Positions 27,201-38,784 of a DNA stretch of 64,000 nt are shown here, piece by piece. Every line of letters begins with the position of its first letter. The stretch's first letter is position 1. Source of the DNA: Coprococcus aceti (lineage in GTDB: Bacteria; Bacillota; Clostridia; Lachnospirales; Lachnospiraceae); the NCBI RefSeq assembly GCF_025567285.1, contig NZ_JAOQJT010000009.1, positions 62,001-126,000 on the forward strand. The letters are read 5' to 3'. Below the pieces are notes generated by a model. The model had not been told where the DNA came from. It saw nothing but the letters and a program-made list of their open reading frames with translations, and did no database searches. The translations under genes were made by a program, and so were the position numbers.

Positions 27201-28786
27201 ACTGCTTTTGGAATATAACTTTCCCCATTTCTATCTAGGACACTTATAATGCTCTCTAATGTTTCTGTTATATTCTTATCTTCAAGCCCTAAATTGTTTG
27301 CGTTATTAAGAATCTGTTTATACCATTCATCTATCAAATTATATGTTGTATTACATTTTTTACATATATTATCCGTATCCAAATGTTGCCAGATAAAAAG
27401 ATTACTTGGTATGCGCAATATATTTCTCAGCTTCTTATCCAAAAAAATATATTTTTCTCCAACTATATTTTGTACCGTCTCATCATCTATATTTCCAATA
27501 CATACTTGTTCCCATTTTTCTGAATTGCCATCTTCATTTTCAAACAAATTCTTGATATTATTATCATTTTTCAAATCAAAATCTCTACATACAAATACTG
27601 TTACTATTTTATGTTTTCTATTAGCATTAAGAATTTTTATCTGTTTTATTATTTCAATACATATTGATAATGGTTCAGCAGAATTTGACTGAGTCCATCT
27701 CAAAGAATCCAATTGATCAAAAATTAAAACAGCTTTGCTTTCTAATGATATCCGATGAAGAGAATACTCTACCGTACAAGGTAATCCCAATTTTTTTGCC
27801 CATTCTTTACTATTCTCTCTTGGCATTTTTCTATCAAGTTTTATCGCTAAATGCGGAATATTGGTCTCTTCACAATAATTCAATATCGACTCTGTACAGC
27901 CACTTTTGCCATATCCAGCCCCTCCCGAAATAACAAATGAAGTTTCATTTTCTATAAACTCTTTACATTTAGCGAATTCTTTACGATTGATAAGGCCTCC
28001 ATTTAACGTTTTAAAACTCTCACGGTATTCTTGATTTAATAATTTTATCCGTGGATAAATCATATTATCTGAATTAATCCCACTTAATGTTATCCCTTTC
28101 TTATCAAATATTTTATGTAAAACCTCAACCGTTATATTCTGACCACATATGTCACCATCTATAATATATCTAGTTAATGCGTCTCTAACTGTCTCGCGAT
28201 CAGTAGTAAATAAAAAGCTAATTTTCTGATTTATTAACTCATTAAGATCATACTCTGACATTTGTTCAATATTTATCCGTTTCAGATAATCTATACTTTT
28301 ATACAAATCCATTTCATTCGAAGTATCCAATTTCATATATGTGCAAAACGAATAATATGATTTTTTAAACTCAGTGCTTGAATTTTTTATTTGATAATCT
28401 ATATAATCCCTTGAATTTTCACTGGTATTTATTGCTCGCAAATGTAAATCAACTATATGACTACACCCTATCGCACTCATCAATGAAACTTTTCTATTAC
28501 AATCTCTATCAAGTTGAAACTTCCAATTTTGCAATATTCCTCTTAAATTCAAATCTGAAACAGTCCAATACTCCATACTTGAATTTCTGGCTTTGCACTG
28601 TTTATGTATTTTTATTCCGTTATTATCAGTAACAAGAATATCCGTAGCAATTTCATCATCACCTAAAGCTTCTATTACCACACTACTATTTTCTTCACTG
28701 ACTATCTTCAACAACTCATATGTAATACATGATATTTCATACCTATTTCCCTGTTTATCTGCTCTTCCACCCGATTCTAATGGCAT
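24248..28786 (-). CDS. Avs-like STAND NTPase with nuclease-like N-terminal domain
   Basis: 1512 aa. Residues ~5-70 look like the Cap4/dsDNase (DUF4297-type) start: GGRADKQGNRYEIS, Glu39, Asp49 in ATDILVTD, and HKQCKARN (QxK, residues 63-65). A P-loop NTPase follows: GGAGYGKSGCTESIL (Lys294) and AVLIFDQLDSLRW (Asp357). From ~residue 600 to the end the protein is helical and repetitive without catalytic motifs, suiting a sensor. Nuclease-STAND-long helical sensor is the layout of antiviral Avs proteins, in which a phage protein triggers the effector nuclease. Base composition is more AT-rich than the flanking core genes. The specific Avs class cannot be assigned by eye. Confidence 0.7.
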   Translation of the reverse strand: MPLESGGRADKQGNRYEISCITYELLKIVSEENSSVVIEALGDDEIATDILVTDNNGIKIHKQCKARNSSMEYWTVSDLNLRGILQNWKFQLDRDCNRKVSLMSAIGCSHIVDLHLRAINTSENSRDYIDYQIKNSSTEFKKSYYSFCTYMKLDTSNEMDLYKSIDYLKRINIEQMSEYDLNELINQKISFLFTTDRETVRDALTRYIIDGDICGQNITVEVLHKIFDKKGITLSGINSDNMIYPRIKLLNQEYRESFKTLNGGLINRKEFAKCKEFIENETSFVISGGAGYGKSGCTESILNYCEETNIPHLAIKLDRKMPRENSKEWAKKLGLPCTVEYSLHRISLESKAVLIFDQLDSLRWTQSNSAEPLSICIEIIKQIKILNANRKHKIVTVFVCRDFDLKNDNNIKNLFENEDGNSEKWEQVCIGNIDDETVQNIVGEKYIFLDKKLRNILRIPSNLFIWQHLDTDNICKKCNTTYNLIDEWYKQILNNANNLGLEDKNITETLESIISVLDRNGESYIPKAVLNVSQIGLSYLEHSDLVVVNGNKIGFVHQSILDFFISKKMIKDFYINNNIEQIIGDKSKQTPVRRYQVQMFLQYWLEYDSSVFLDAGEEMLKSSEVRYYVKYVFFELLGQVSETDEVIEEYVIKNCMDSTKRNTLIDNVILGRKTYVDILLKNGILEKWFYDDNLKDIVIRLLDSISVDLDVRYVEFIEKHAFVNVEDDERFKQCFYHNIESESDELFELRLKFYNKYPNWIQEFYINVYNLMKQCQIRMIMLITLLLKNHMSSSEKIIYKYEEEFVDVTDKMLVQNGEKILEELIPYIPLEDDIRIKYSSWNGNGLYNKSIERVAVELIKKANVALISKNPDFVWRYYERYMGKNYLVFNEIILHFLSYLPENYSNKVIEYITRDFERRIFDYTSSEKDQLVLARRILEVHISSCDKLRRNEFLNALIKYIPSTGKERYKQRIEYNRRHKDESVYWSFYGEFQYSLLKCIPYNLLDNYCRELVSVLDRKFNGVIYLYNKENGHAGWVKSPVCGKKLGVTQWKQIITNTRIVNRENRKNIQWKEVEGGFIESSLELYARDFQAAVSSNIVDIINMVLSVKKEKIDKIYINSLFYGASMAESINDVDVTVWEKLFSRFPYYENPDIAFPFCEIIRKVELNSWSKNTVRQLFEIASDYEKIIDTAQESSEELLSKSINCASGYAINALANLLSKNNLLLSQSKDLIDRMIKDNNKIVQFSCFPLLYQINYFDRQWAEERMINLFKLDIRMVGVMYSRNYLLQMYNEYPQDVLQIINTCFMSQDKRLIEIGGYAIGELYITKDEFKDTIINIKMMNKNQKNAIVHMAVCYLNVPEYRNKSKEIILRYIRFSDQISYPMWNIFRDNMLDLESDSEFLIEIMKSNVSELLLNSFITYLDSSIGSLKAYGEIIITLCQNCLNRVDGNKDVSYGIVGHVSRLVLALYDETVGCKSETYKKIAEKCLDLWDIMFEKQIGYTRALSLQLMDR

Positions 28787-28840
28787 TTATCTGATCTCCT
28801 ACATAAAATTCACTTATCATTAGCATAATAATTATCAATA

Positions 28841-30106
28841 TTAAACCCAACATAATAACACATTTTTTAATTGAGCTTCATCAATTTCACAGGTTAATAT
28901 TTTGGTATATAACATTTTGTATACCCCATACTTAAATATCTTAACCATCTTTAACAGCCATATATAATCCAATTCTTTATCATATAATTTTTCTTTTTTC
29001 TCTGTAACCGCAAACTTATTGTCACATAAATAATATCCTTCATGAATATACTGGTTTCTTAAGCTGTTTAACTCTTTTTTCAAATTTTCAATATTAACTT
29101 TCTCATCGTATCTAAATAGATCTATATTCTCATCAACAAAAGTGCTTAACCTATAATAATTACTTGGATACTTTCCAATTTCTTTCTCCAAATATTCTCC
29201 CATATATAAGTCAATACACCTAAAATAAAAAACAAATTGTTCCTCCAATGTTGTGGGAGAAATAAAGCCAAAGGGGACATATTTATTTCTATTGGCAGTA
29301 GTCCTATAATCTAATGTTTTATACATTTTCTCAACAAATTCAAAAAAATTCACTTTTACCGGCTGGTATAACACTTTTTCACAATACTTATCTTTACAAA
29401 GTAATTTATGCTTTACATCAAAACACTTATTGTCAGTAGTAATAATGTATGTAGTATAAGAATGTATTCCAAGTAAACAGTAGGAATTCATAATTACATC
29501 AAACTCGTTTATATATTTTAAAACCTCTTCGCATTTTATAGGTTGATTCAACTTAATCTTAGCTCTATTCTCCGACTCAATAGTAATATTTCGGTTATCA
29601 TTTTTTGAGATACTATTACAAGTTCCCCCAAACTCTACACAATCTATATTATTCTTGTTTATTTCTATAATTTTTTTGTCTGGATTAAGTATTTTTCTAT
29701 AAACAATCTCTTTTTCATTTTCACTAATAACTATTGAAGGGTTATAATATAAATCGTTTAATACAGAATTATATAAAATAACCCCCTTAATATTTATGTC
29801 ATGAAAAAATGCCTCAAAATCATTTTCTTTTTTTGTTGATAAATAAAAATCTGTTTTATATTTTTGGTATTGTGTCAGTCCCCATTTTGACCCCACCTTA
29901 TGAAACCTTGATGAAAACATAAATCTTCTATTTAATAAATCCTCTATATAAATATTCTTATAGGCAACCTCCGAACCTATTGGCATATATTCATCAATGT
30001 CTTCATAGTAATCAAATATCATCACTTCCAGATACCCTTCTCCAAAATCATATTGACCTTCATATTTTGACTCCATATTAGATACATATACACTACATCT
30101 ATTCAT
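28841..30106 (-). CDS. HEPN-domain protein, ApeA-like (putative abortive-infection RNase)
   Basis: 421 aa, AT-rich. The C-terminal helical part carries NSLRNQYIHEGYY, an Rx4H motif as in HEPN ribonucleases. The N-terminal ~300 residues are beta-rich (SKYEGQYDFGEGYLEVMIFD, KVGSKWGLTQYQ, KGVILYNSVLNDL) and have the position of the ApeA N-terminal sensor domain. ApeA-type proteins act in abortive infection in known systems. The HEPN motif is seen; the ApeA assignment is a family-level inference. It is 11 bases downstream of hsdR and 54 upstream of the Avs-like gene. Confidence 0.6.
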   Translation of the reverse strand: MNRCSVYVSNMESKYEGQYDFGEGYLEVMIFDYYEDIDEYMPIGSEVAYKNIYIEDLLNRRFMFSSRFHKVGSKWGLTQYQKYKTDFYLSTKKENDFEAFFHDINIKGVILYNSVLNDLYYNPSIVISENEKEIVYRKILNPDKKIIEINKNNIDCVEFGGTCNSISKNDNRNITIESENRAKIKLNQPIKCEEVLKYINEFDVIMNSYCLLGIHSYTTYIITTDNKCFDVKHKLLCKDKYCEKVLYQPVKVNFFEFVEKMYKTLDYRTTANRNKYVPFGFISPTTLEEQFVFYFRCIDLYMGEYLEKEIGKYPSNYYRLSTFVDENIDLFRYDEKVNIENLKKELNSLRNQYIHEGYYLCDNKFAVTEKKEKLYDKELDYIWLLKMVKIFKYGVYKMLYTKILTCEIDEAQLKNVLLCWV

Positions 30107-30117
30107 TTGCTGGTCTC

Positions 30118-33100
30118 CTATTCCTTCTCCTCTGCAACCATACCAACCTCGCCGCGTCTCTCACCATACATAACCTTCTGTGTACCACCTATACTCATAG
30201 CTCCACCGACACCATAATACTTCTCAAAGAACTGTTTCAGTTTTTCTATGACCGCCTGTTTCTTCTTGTCACGTCCACTTCCACCAAATCTTGAAACTGG
30301 TGGCATAAGCTTGTCTATGTCAGTTCCGGCTGTTCTGATTTCTCCATCGCGGAATGCATTTTCTATATAACGTCTCGTGTTCTCTGGATTCAAGCGCTCC
30401 TCGGATATGAGCTGAGCAAGATCATTTTCACGCTGCTCTACAACAAACTCCCGCCATTCAGCCATTACATCCTCTACATCATTGATTCCTGCAATGAAAC
30501 TTTCTATCAATGCTTTCTTGCTGCGGAGTTCTGGACTCGCCTCTACTGCTCGCTTAATAGTTATGAGGACTTCCTTATCCTCACAATGTGTATCATGATA
30601 TTTTTTGACAAGCATGAGTATATAATCTATGTTGATTTCTATTTGCTTTATAAGCTCAACCTCAAATACAATGTCGTCCGTTATATCTGTACTTTCATTA
30701 TTCTCTCTCTTGCGTCTCCATTCATCGCGCAAATCCTGATAACGTCCAAGATAATCCTGCAAATCACGTTCAGAAATAAGTTCATTTCCTTTGTATTCAT
30801 CAAATGACAACAGAAGATTTCTCATTCTCAGGAATGCACCAAATAACGCAATAAAGGCTTTCTGATTCTGCTCACCTATTATTTGTGGATCCATAAGTGG
30901 AAATTTCTCCTTAAGCTCCTCTACCATATCTACATATCCTGGCATATGCTCGCCATCAACCGACTCATAGCCGTAATAATAATCTTTGAAACTCTGGAGA
31001 AGAACTATTCCACCTGCATTTTTATCACCAAACAGTGATATTGCGCTGTCCACTCTCTTCTGAAGATTTCTAAAACAGACGATATTTCCAAATGTCTTTA
31101 TAGAATTTAATATACGATTTGTTCTGCTGAATGCCTGGATCAAACCATGCATCTTCAGATTTTTATCAACCCATAAGGTATTCAGTGTTGTTGCGTCAAA
31201 TCCCGTCAGGAACATATTTACAACAATCAACAAATCTATCTCCTTATTCTTCATTCTAAGCGATACATCCTTATAATAATTCTGGAATCTATCACCGTCG
31301 GTTGAATAATTTGTATGGAACATTTTATTATAGTCATCTATTGCCCCATCCAAGAAGTCCCTTGCGGTCTGATCAAGTGCCGTAGTATCCTCTGGATTCT
31401 CCTCGTCAAGCAGGCCATCCACTTCCTCTTCATTTGCCGCGTAGCTGAAGATTGTAGCAATACGCAAATGCTTTGTCGGATCAAGTTCCATCTGGCGTTT
31501 GAACTCCTGATAATACAGTTTTGCCATGGGAACAGAGGCTACTGCAAATATGGAATTAAATCCACTAAGTCTCTGTGACCTTTTTATTTCTTCAACTGCG
31601 CCTCGCTCAGCAGACGCAACCTCCTGTATATTCGTCAGAGTATTGTATATGTATGTCTTATCTCCCCTATAGGTCTTCTGATCAAAATGATCTAATATAT
31701 ACTTTGTGACCAACTCTATTCTCTTTGGCGCCATCATAGCTTTTTCACGGTTGATATCCCATACCATCTCATCTGTGATTTCTTCATCAACATCCATTGT
31801 CTTGATATAATCAACTCTGAACGGCAACACATTATTGTCATTGATGGCATCAACTATAGTGTAGGCATGCAACTGATCTCCAAATGTCTGAGCAGTTGTA
31901 AAAAACTCTGGATTCTTTGCTTTTCCTGAATTAACAGAAAATATCGGCGTACCCGTAAATCCAAATAGATGATATTTTCTGAAATTTTTAACTATTGCTG
32001 TATGCATATCGCCAAACTGACTTCTATGACATTCATCAAATATGATAACCACATGCTTGTCATAAACCTCATGTCCAGGATTTTTCTTGATAAATGTCGC
32101 CAGTTTCTGAATAGTTGTGATTATTATGTGAGCATTATTATCCTCAAGCTGTCTCTTCAGGATACGTGTAGAACTGTTACTATTTGCAGCTCCCTTCTCG
32201 AATCTGTCGTACTCCTTCATAGTCTGATAATCCAGATCCTTACGATCAACAACAAATAAAACCTTATCTATATACGAAAGCTGTGACGCCAATCTTGCAG
32301 TCTTAAAAGATGTGAGTGTTTTCCCTGATCCCGTGGTATGCCAAATATATCCTCCACCAGCTACACTTCCATACTTTTTATAGTTATTAGCTATCTCTAT
32401 TCTATTCAATATTCTCTCTGTCGCCGTTATCTGATACGGACGCATTACCATGAGTATGTTTTCAGATGTGAATATACAATACTTTGTGAGTATGTTAAGC
32501 AACGTATGCTTTGCAAAGAAAGTCTTTGTAAAGTCAACCATATCTGGGATGACTTTATTATTTGCATCTGCCCAGAAACAGGTAAATTCAAAGCTATTAC
32601 TTGTTTTTCCGCGTTTTGTATTGCCAGCCTTAGCATCCCTTATGGCATTATCACGCGTGCTATTCGAATAATATTTGGTATTTGTTCCGTTTGAAATTAC
32701 AAAGATCTGGACATACTCAAAAAGCCCACTGCCTGCCCAGAAAGAATCTCTCTTATATCGATTGATCTGATTGAATGCCTCTCGTATCTGAACGCCCCTT
32801 CGTTTAAGCTCAACATGAACAAGTGGCAGTCCATTGACAAGAACTGTCACATCATATCTGTTATCATGTTTTGCCCCATCCTGGAGTCCCATCACATACT
32901 GATTTATAACCTGCAACCTATTATTGTGGATATTGGTCTTGTCAATAAGTGAAATATTCTTGGTTGAGCCATCATCCCGCTTAAGAACTTTTCTGTAATC
33001 CTCCTGAATATTACGTGTCTTATCCTGCAAACTAAAGTTTGGATTTGCAATATCATTATTGAAGAAATATGTCCACTCTTTATCTGTGAACTCGTAATTG

Positions 33101-33312
33101 TTGAGTTCCTGCAGCCTCTCACGAAGATTGTTTATCATATCCCGCTCGGTATGTAATGGCAGATATTCATACCCCTGCTCGCAGAGCATCCTTATAAACT
33201 CCTGCTCCAACTCTGCCTCGCTCTGATAACTATCAGAACGTCTTTTTACCGGTTCATATTCTGTAACAACTGTATTCTCCGATGTCTCCGCTACTATGTT
33301 AAAATATGACAC
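30118..33312 (-). CDS. hsdR: Type I restriction enzyme R subunit
   Basis: 1064 aa. The N-terminal nuclease shows DVTVLVNGLPLVHVELKRRG (PD-ExK). Superfamily 2 translocase motifs follow: IWHTTGSGKTLTSFKTA (motif I), VVIIFDECHRSQFGD (DEAD-like DECH), LFGFTGTPIF (motif III), and FLTGFDATTLNTLWVDK with QAFSRTNRI (motifs V-VI). Length and layout suit a type IC-like HsdR, as does the TAEL linker in HsdS. The start overlaps the end of the broken DUF4238 gene by 19 bases. The protein is intact. Confidence 0.96.
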   Translation of the reverse strand: MSYFNIVAETSENTVVTEYEPVKRRSDSYQSEAELEQEFIRMLCEQGYEYLPLHTERDMINNLRERLQELNNYEFTDKEWTYFFNNDIANPNFSLQDKTRNIQEDYRKVLKRDDGSTKNISLIDKTNIHNNRLQVINQYVMGLQDGAKHDNRYDVTVLVNGLPLVHVELKRRGVQIREAFNQINRYKRDSFWAGSGLFEYVQIFVISNGTNTKYYSNSTRDNAIRDAKAGNTKRGKTSNSFEFTCFWADANNKVIPDMVDFTKTFFAKHTLLNILTKYCIFTSENILMVMRPYQITATERILNRIEIANNYKKYGSVAGGGYIWHTTGSGKTLTSFKTARLASQLSYIDKVLFVVDRKDLDYQTMKEYDRFEKGAANSNSSTRILKRQLEDNNAHIIITTIQKLATFIKKNPGHEVYDKHVVIIFDECHRSQFGDMHTAIVKNFRKYHLFGFTGTPIFSVNSGKAKNPEFFTTAQTFGDQLHAYTIVDAINDNNVLPFRVDYIKTMDVDEEITDEMVWDINREKAMMAPKRIELVTKYILDHFDQKTYRGDKTYIYNTLTNIQEVASAERGAVEEIKRSQRLSGFNSIFAVASVPMAKLYYQEFKRQMELDPTKHLRIATIFSYAANEEEVDGLLDEENPEDTTALDQTARDFLDGAIDDYNKMFHTNYSTDGDRFQNYYKDVSLRMKNKEIDLLIVVNMFLTGFDATTLNTLWVDKNLKMHGLIQAFSRTNRILNSIKTFGNIVCFRNLQKRVDSAISLFGDKNAGGIVLLQSFKDYYYGYESVDGEHMPGYVDMVEELKEKFPLMDPQIIGEQNQKAFIALFGAFLRMRNLLLSFDEYKGNELISERDLQDYLGRYQDLRDEWRRKRENNESTDITDDIVFEVELIKQIEINIDYILMLVKKYHDTHCEDKEVLITIKRAVEASPELRSKKALIESFIAGINDVEDVMAEWREFVVEQRENDLAQLISEERLNPENTRRYIENAFRDGEIRTAGTDIDKLMPPVSRFGGSGRDKKKQAVIEKLKQFFEKYYGVGGAMSIGGTQKVMYGERRGEVGMVAEEKE

Positions 33313-34283
33313 TCTGTATCCCCCTTTGCCTCATCTTTAAGTACTTCATCTATGATTTTTAGTTCATCTTTATCAAACTTGTGATTTGAAAATATCTTTT
33401 TATCTGTAGTACAACACATTGCCACAAATATATGTTTTCTCCATTCATCCGTTATCTCAAATAAACAATTCTTATGATACTTGTCCTTATTTTCTCCACC
33501 AAACATAATCAAACACAAGCTGGCTGTAATTGGAAATATGATCTCATCATTTTCGATATATTCATCATCTATAATATAGTCTCTGTTTGAATGCACCATA
33601 TATACAGGATTATCTGTCGTTATCAGCATCGCTTCATTATCAACACCTATCATAAACGACATACCAAACATAGGTCCCATAATAGCATTTAGTACCCTCA
33701 TTTGTGAATCTCTTATCACACCTGAACTTTTATCTTGTTCAACATTTTCCTGATTTGAGCATAAAAAAAGTAAACATGTTAAACGTACTAAATTCATTAA
33801 TTGTCTATCAGTTTTACCATCGCAATCAATCTTCTTGGCCACATCAAAAGCACTATTCAGAAAATGCGGTGTTCTAAGTAACTGAACCGTTATGTAACCA
33901 ATAAAGTGCATCTTCTCATCGCGTGTTAGAAAACACTTTGTCTTATAATTATCTTTGACAAATGCCTTCTTTTCAATATTTGTTCTAAGTTCTGCATATC
34001 TTCTTTCTAATATACTAAAACAATTCTCCAACCGATTATCATAGACTATTTCGCCACTCTTACCCGTAACCTCATACAAGTCATTTTAAAAGCAAACAGA
34101 ATTTGTTGGTACCGCTATATTGCTTTGTGTTCTTTCTTGTAAGTCATAATAAAACACACCATATTTAGGTTTTGAATTTTTACTATTTTCACTACATTTG
34201 TTTAAGTATTGTGGTGCAAAGCCTCTCAAATACACCTGTGGAACATAATGCTGTCTCCTTGTCCTATTAAAACCGTTGGGCAT
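33294..34283 (-). pseudogene. DUF4238 family gene split by one in-frame stop codon
   Basis: The first part begins MPNGFNRTRRQHYVPQVYLRGFAP, the DUF4238 signature (HYVPQFYLR). It ends ...VPTNSVCF at a TAA (34086-34088). Reading straight through in the same frame gives NDLYEVTGKSGEIVYDNRLE and on to residue ~329 with no further interruption, which is how DUF4238 proteins continue. So one nonsense change (perhaps CAA to TAA) separates a 65-aa from a ~263-aa piece. A TTG at 34079 could reinitiate. DUF4238 proteins are common passengers of restriction loci; their function is unknown. Confidence 0.75.
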
Positions 34284-34286
34284 ATA

Positions 34287-36154
<1,868 letters not shown>

Positions 36155-36158
<4 letters not shown>

Positions 36159-36829
36159 TCTGCATCCTCTTTCTTTATCATATCTAAAGCAGCAAGTGCA
36201 TATTCATATTGTCTGCTATCATAAGAAATCACACTGTATTTTTCTTCATCCGTATCTATCATAACAATTTCATTATCTTCTATAACATTTATAATTATCT
36301 TTCTAAAATGATTTTTACCAACATTAACATTTTTCACCAATTCATATAAATCATCATCATTAATTGAAAAAAACGAAAACATTGCATCAATATATAAATC
36401 CATATTTTTTAATTCTTTGTACCCACCTCTATCCTTTTTTTTCATCTTACTTCTTATTGAAATCTCTAAATCCACCAAAGAAGTCTCCTCATACAATTGT
36501 TCTATATCCTCTTTAAGCCAGTTCTGCATGCCTCCTGTGTATTTATATCCTAGCTGTTCCATTCTTTTAACATATTTACTTTTTATCTTCATATCATTTG
36601 TATTGTTTGCCTTTATCCAACATGCCTTAACCTCTCTTAAAGAACTTGGTACAGCACTCGTTACTTCTACACCTACTTGTAATACCTCATTCTGTAAATC
36701 GGGTTTATCAAGAATTGACAAATCTGTATAAATCTCAGGATATACTCTCTCTAACAAAATCTTTGCATAACATTCTTCATATCTATATTTTTCATGCTCT
36801 CCAATGTTGCTTTTTGATTTGTTTTTCAT
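36155..36829 (-). CDS. Uncharacterised protein inside the hsd operon, possible PD-(D/E)xK fold
   Basis: 224 aa, soluble. The segment ILERVYPEIYTDLSILDKPD followed by LQNEVLQVGVEVTSAVP has the look of a PD-(D/E)xK core (D...xEVT), but a clear catalytic Lys is missing, so this is tentative. A central lysine-rich stretch precedes KNMDLYIDAMFSFFSINDDD. It overlaps both hsdM (four bases) and hsdS (four bases), so it is translated with them and is probably a functional passenger or accessory of this restriction system. Confidence 0.55.
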
Positions 36830-38400
36830 TCATTTTTACCATTTTCTATTTCTGCAATAATCTTATCAATTTCATCACGAAGTACCTGTTCACGAGCAAC
36901 GATCTCTTTTATCTCAGCATTGAGCTTTACAATGTCAATCTTCTCCCTCGTATCCTCAGCCTCAACATATGTTGACACAGACAAATTATAGTCATTTGTA
37001 GATACCTCTTCATATGTAGCCAAATGCGCAAAATGCTGAACATCCTCTCGTTTTGTAAATGTCTCTACAATTCTATCTATATTCTCTGGTGTCAGTTTAT
37101 TGTTGTTTGTAACCTTGACACACTCCTTGGTTGCATCTATAAATAAGGTCTTATTGTCTGTCTTATTCTTCTTCATAACCATAATGCACGTTGCTATTGG
37201 AGTTCCAAAGAACAGATTGTTTGGCAACTGTATGATGCAATCCACATAGTTATTATCTACAAGATATTTTCTGATCTTCTGCTCTGCGCCGCCACGATAC
37301 ATAATGCCTGGAAAGCATACTATCGCTGCAGTTCCATTTGATGCAAGCCATGCCAAACTATGCATTATAAATGCCATATCCGCCTTGCTCTTAGGAGCCA
37401 ATACTCCCGCAGGAGAAAATCTTGGATCATTTATAAGAAGTGGATTCTCGTCTCCAGCCCATTTTATTGAATACGGTGGATTAGACACTATAAGTTCAAA
37501 TGGCTCATCATCCCAATGTTGCGGACTGGTAAGTGTATCCTCGCAGGCTATATCAAACTTATCAAATCCAACATCATGAAGGAACATATTTATACGGCAC
37601 AGGTTATATGTAGTTATATTTATTTCCTGTCCGTAGAATCCATTTCTGATTGCATCCCTGCCAAGAACTTTTTCCGCCTTAAGCAGCAATGAACCAGATC
37701 CGCAAGCAGGATCATATACCTTATTTATTTCGGTCTTGCCTACTGTTCCAAGCCTTGTAAGAAGTTCAGACACATCCGCAGGCGTGAAGAACTCACCGCC
37801 AGATTTACCTGCATTCGACGCATACATAGTCATGAGATACTCATACGCATCGCCAAATGCATCTATAGAATGATCTTTCACATCGCCAAGATTCATATCT
37901 CCCACTCCATCGAGGAGCTTTACAAGTTTCTCATTTCTCTTGGCAACAGTAGAACCAAGCTTATTACTATTAACATCGAAATCATCAAAGAGTCCTGCAA
38001 AATCATTCTCTGCCTCACTGCCCTTTGCTGAATCCTCTATATGCCTGAATACGTTTTCAAGTGTCTCATTCAGATTTTCGTCTTCCGCTGCCCTTGCTCT
38101 GACATTGCAGAACAGCTCACTTGGAAGTATGAAGAATCCCTTTTCTTCTACCAAACCTTCTCTAGCCTCTTCTGCATCTTCATCAGGCATCACAGCAAAA
38201 TCAAAGTCTGCATTACCAGCCTTTGCCTCGCCCTCATTTATGTAATTACAAAGGTTTTCAGAAATATATCTATAGAACATCGTTCCTAATACATAATTCT
38301 TGAAATCCCATCCGTCCACAGCTCCACGTAATTCATCTGCTATCGCCCAGATGGCGCGATGAAGTTCATCTCGTTCCTGTTCTTTTTTGGTGTCTATCAT
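36826..38400 (-). CDS. hsdM: Type I restriction-modification DNA methyltransferase subunit
   Basis: 524 aa, standard HsdM. The N-terminal helical domain (IWAIADELRGAVDGWDFKNY) is followed by the adenine methyltransferase: KVYDPACGSGSLLLKAEKVL (SAM motif I) and ELIVSNPPYSIKW (NPPY catalytic motif IV). The C-terminal coiled coil (EIKEIVAREQVLRDEIDKII) contacts HsdS. It starts the M-x-S-x-R operon and overlaps the next gene by four bases. Confidence 0.97.
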   Translation of the reverse strand: MIDTKKEQERDELHRAIWAIADELRGAVDGWDFKNYVLGTMFYRYISENLCNYINEGEAKAGNADFDFAVMPDEDAEEAREGLVEEKGFFILPSELFCNVRARAAEDENLNETLENVFRHIEDSAKGSEAENDFAGLFDDFDVNSNKLGSTVAKRNEKLVKLLDGVGDMNLGDVKDHSIDAFGDAYEYLMTMYASNAGKSGGEFFTPADVSELLTRLGTVGKTEINKVYDPACGSGSLLLKAEKVLGRDAIRNGFYGQEINITTYNLCRINMFLHDVGFDKFDIACEDTLTSPQHWDDEPFELIVSNPPYSIKWAGDENPLLINDPRFSPAGVLAPKSKADMAFIMHSLAWLASNGTAAIVCFPGIMYRGGAEQKIRKYLVDNNYVDCIIQLPNNLFFGTPIATCIMVMKKNKTDNKTLFIDATKECVKVTNNNKLTPENIDRIVETFTKREDVQHFAHLATYEEVSTNDYNLSVSTYVEAEDTREKIDIVKLNAEIKEIVAREQVLRDEIDKIIAEIENGKNE

Positions 38401-38430
38401 CTAATCTCTCCTGCGTTTTATCTTTTTATA

Positions 38431-38784
38431 TTAAATATCACATGTTATACGCGTTACTACCTTTTTTGAAATAGTAAGAACTGCCATATATGCCACTAAT
38501 ATAATTCCAATTAGAATTTTATTAAATTCGGCTTTCGACATCAATACCAATAACCCATTATGTACTAAATAAAACAAGAGAAATAACATACTACCTACTG
38601 CTGGTGAACTTCTTCTTTTATAAAATATCCCTACAACCATATATGTAATTAGCACAAGCGCTGCCCCTATTATCATGTTGAAAAAAACTGGACCAAATGG
38701 TACTTCTATGGCTGCATTTTCAAATGGGTTTGATACAAAAAACTGTCTAATTATCACACTCACTGTATGAACCAAATAATACAT
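38431..38784 (-). CDS. Small membrane protein, four predicted helices
   Basis: 117 aa. Hydrophobic segments include VFFNMIIGAALVLITYMVVG, GSMLFLLFYLVHNGLLVLM and ILIGIILVAYMAVLTI, separated by short basic loops (FYKRRSSP, SKKVVTR). AAAGGAGG lies a few bases before the ATG. It is 30 bases upstream of hsdM, so it may be cotranscribed with the restriction genes. No family recognised. Confidence 0.65.
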   Translation of the reverse strand: MYYLVHTVSVIIRQFFVSNPFENAAIEVPFGPVFFNMIIGAALVLITYMVVGIFYKRRSSPAVGSMLFLLFYLVHNGLLVLMSKAEFNKILIGIILVAYMAVLTISKKVVTRITCDI

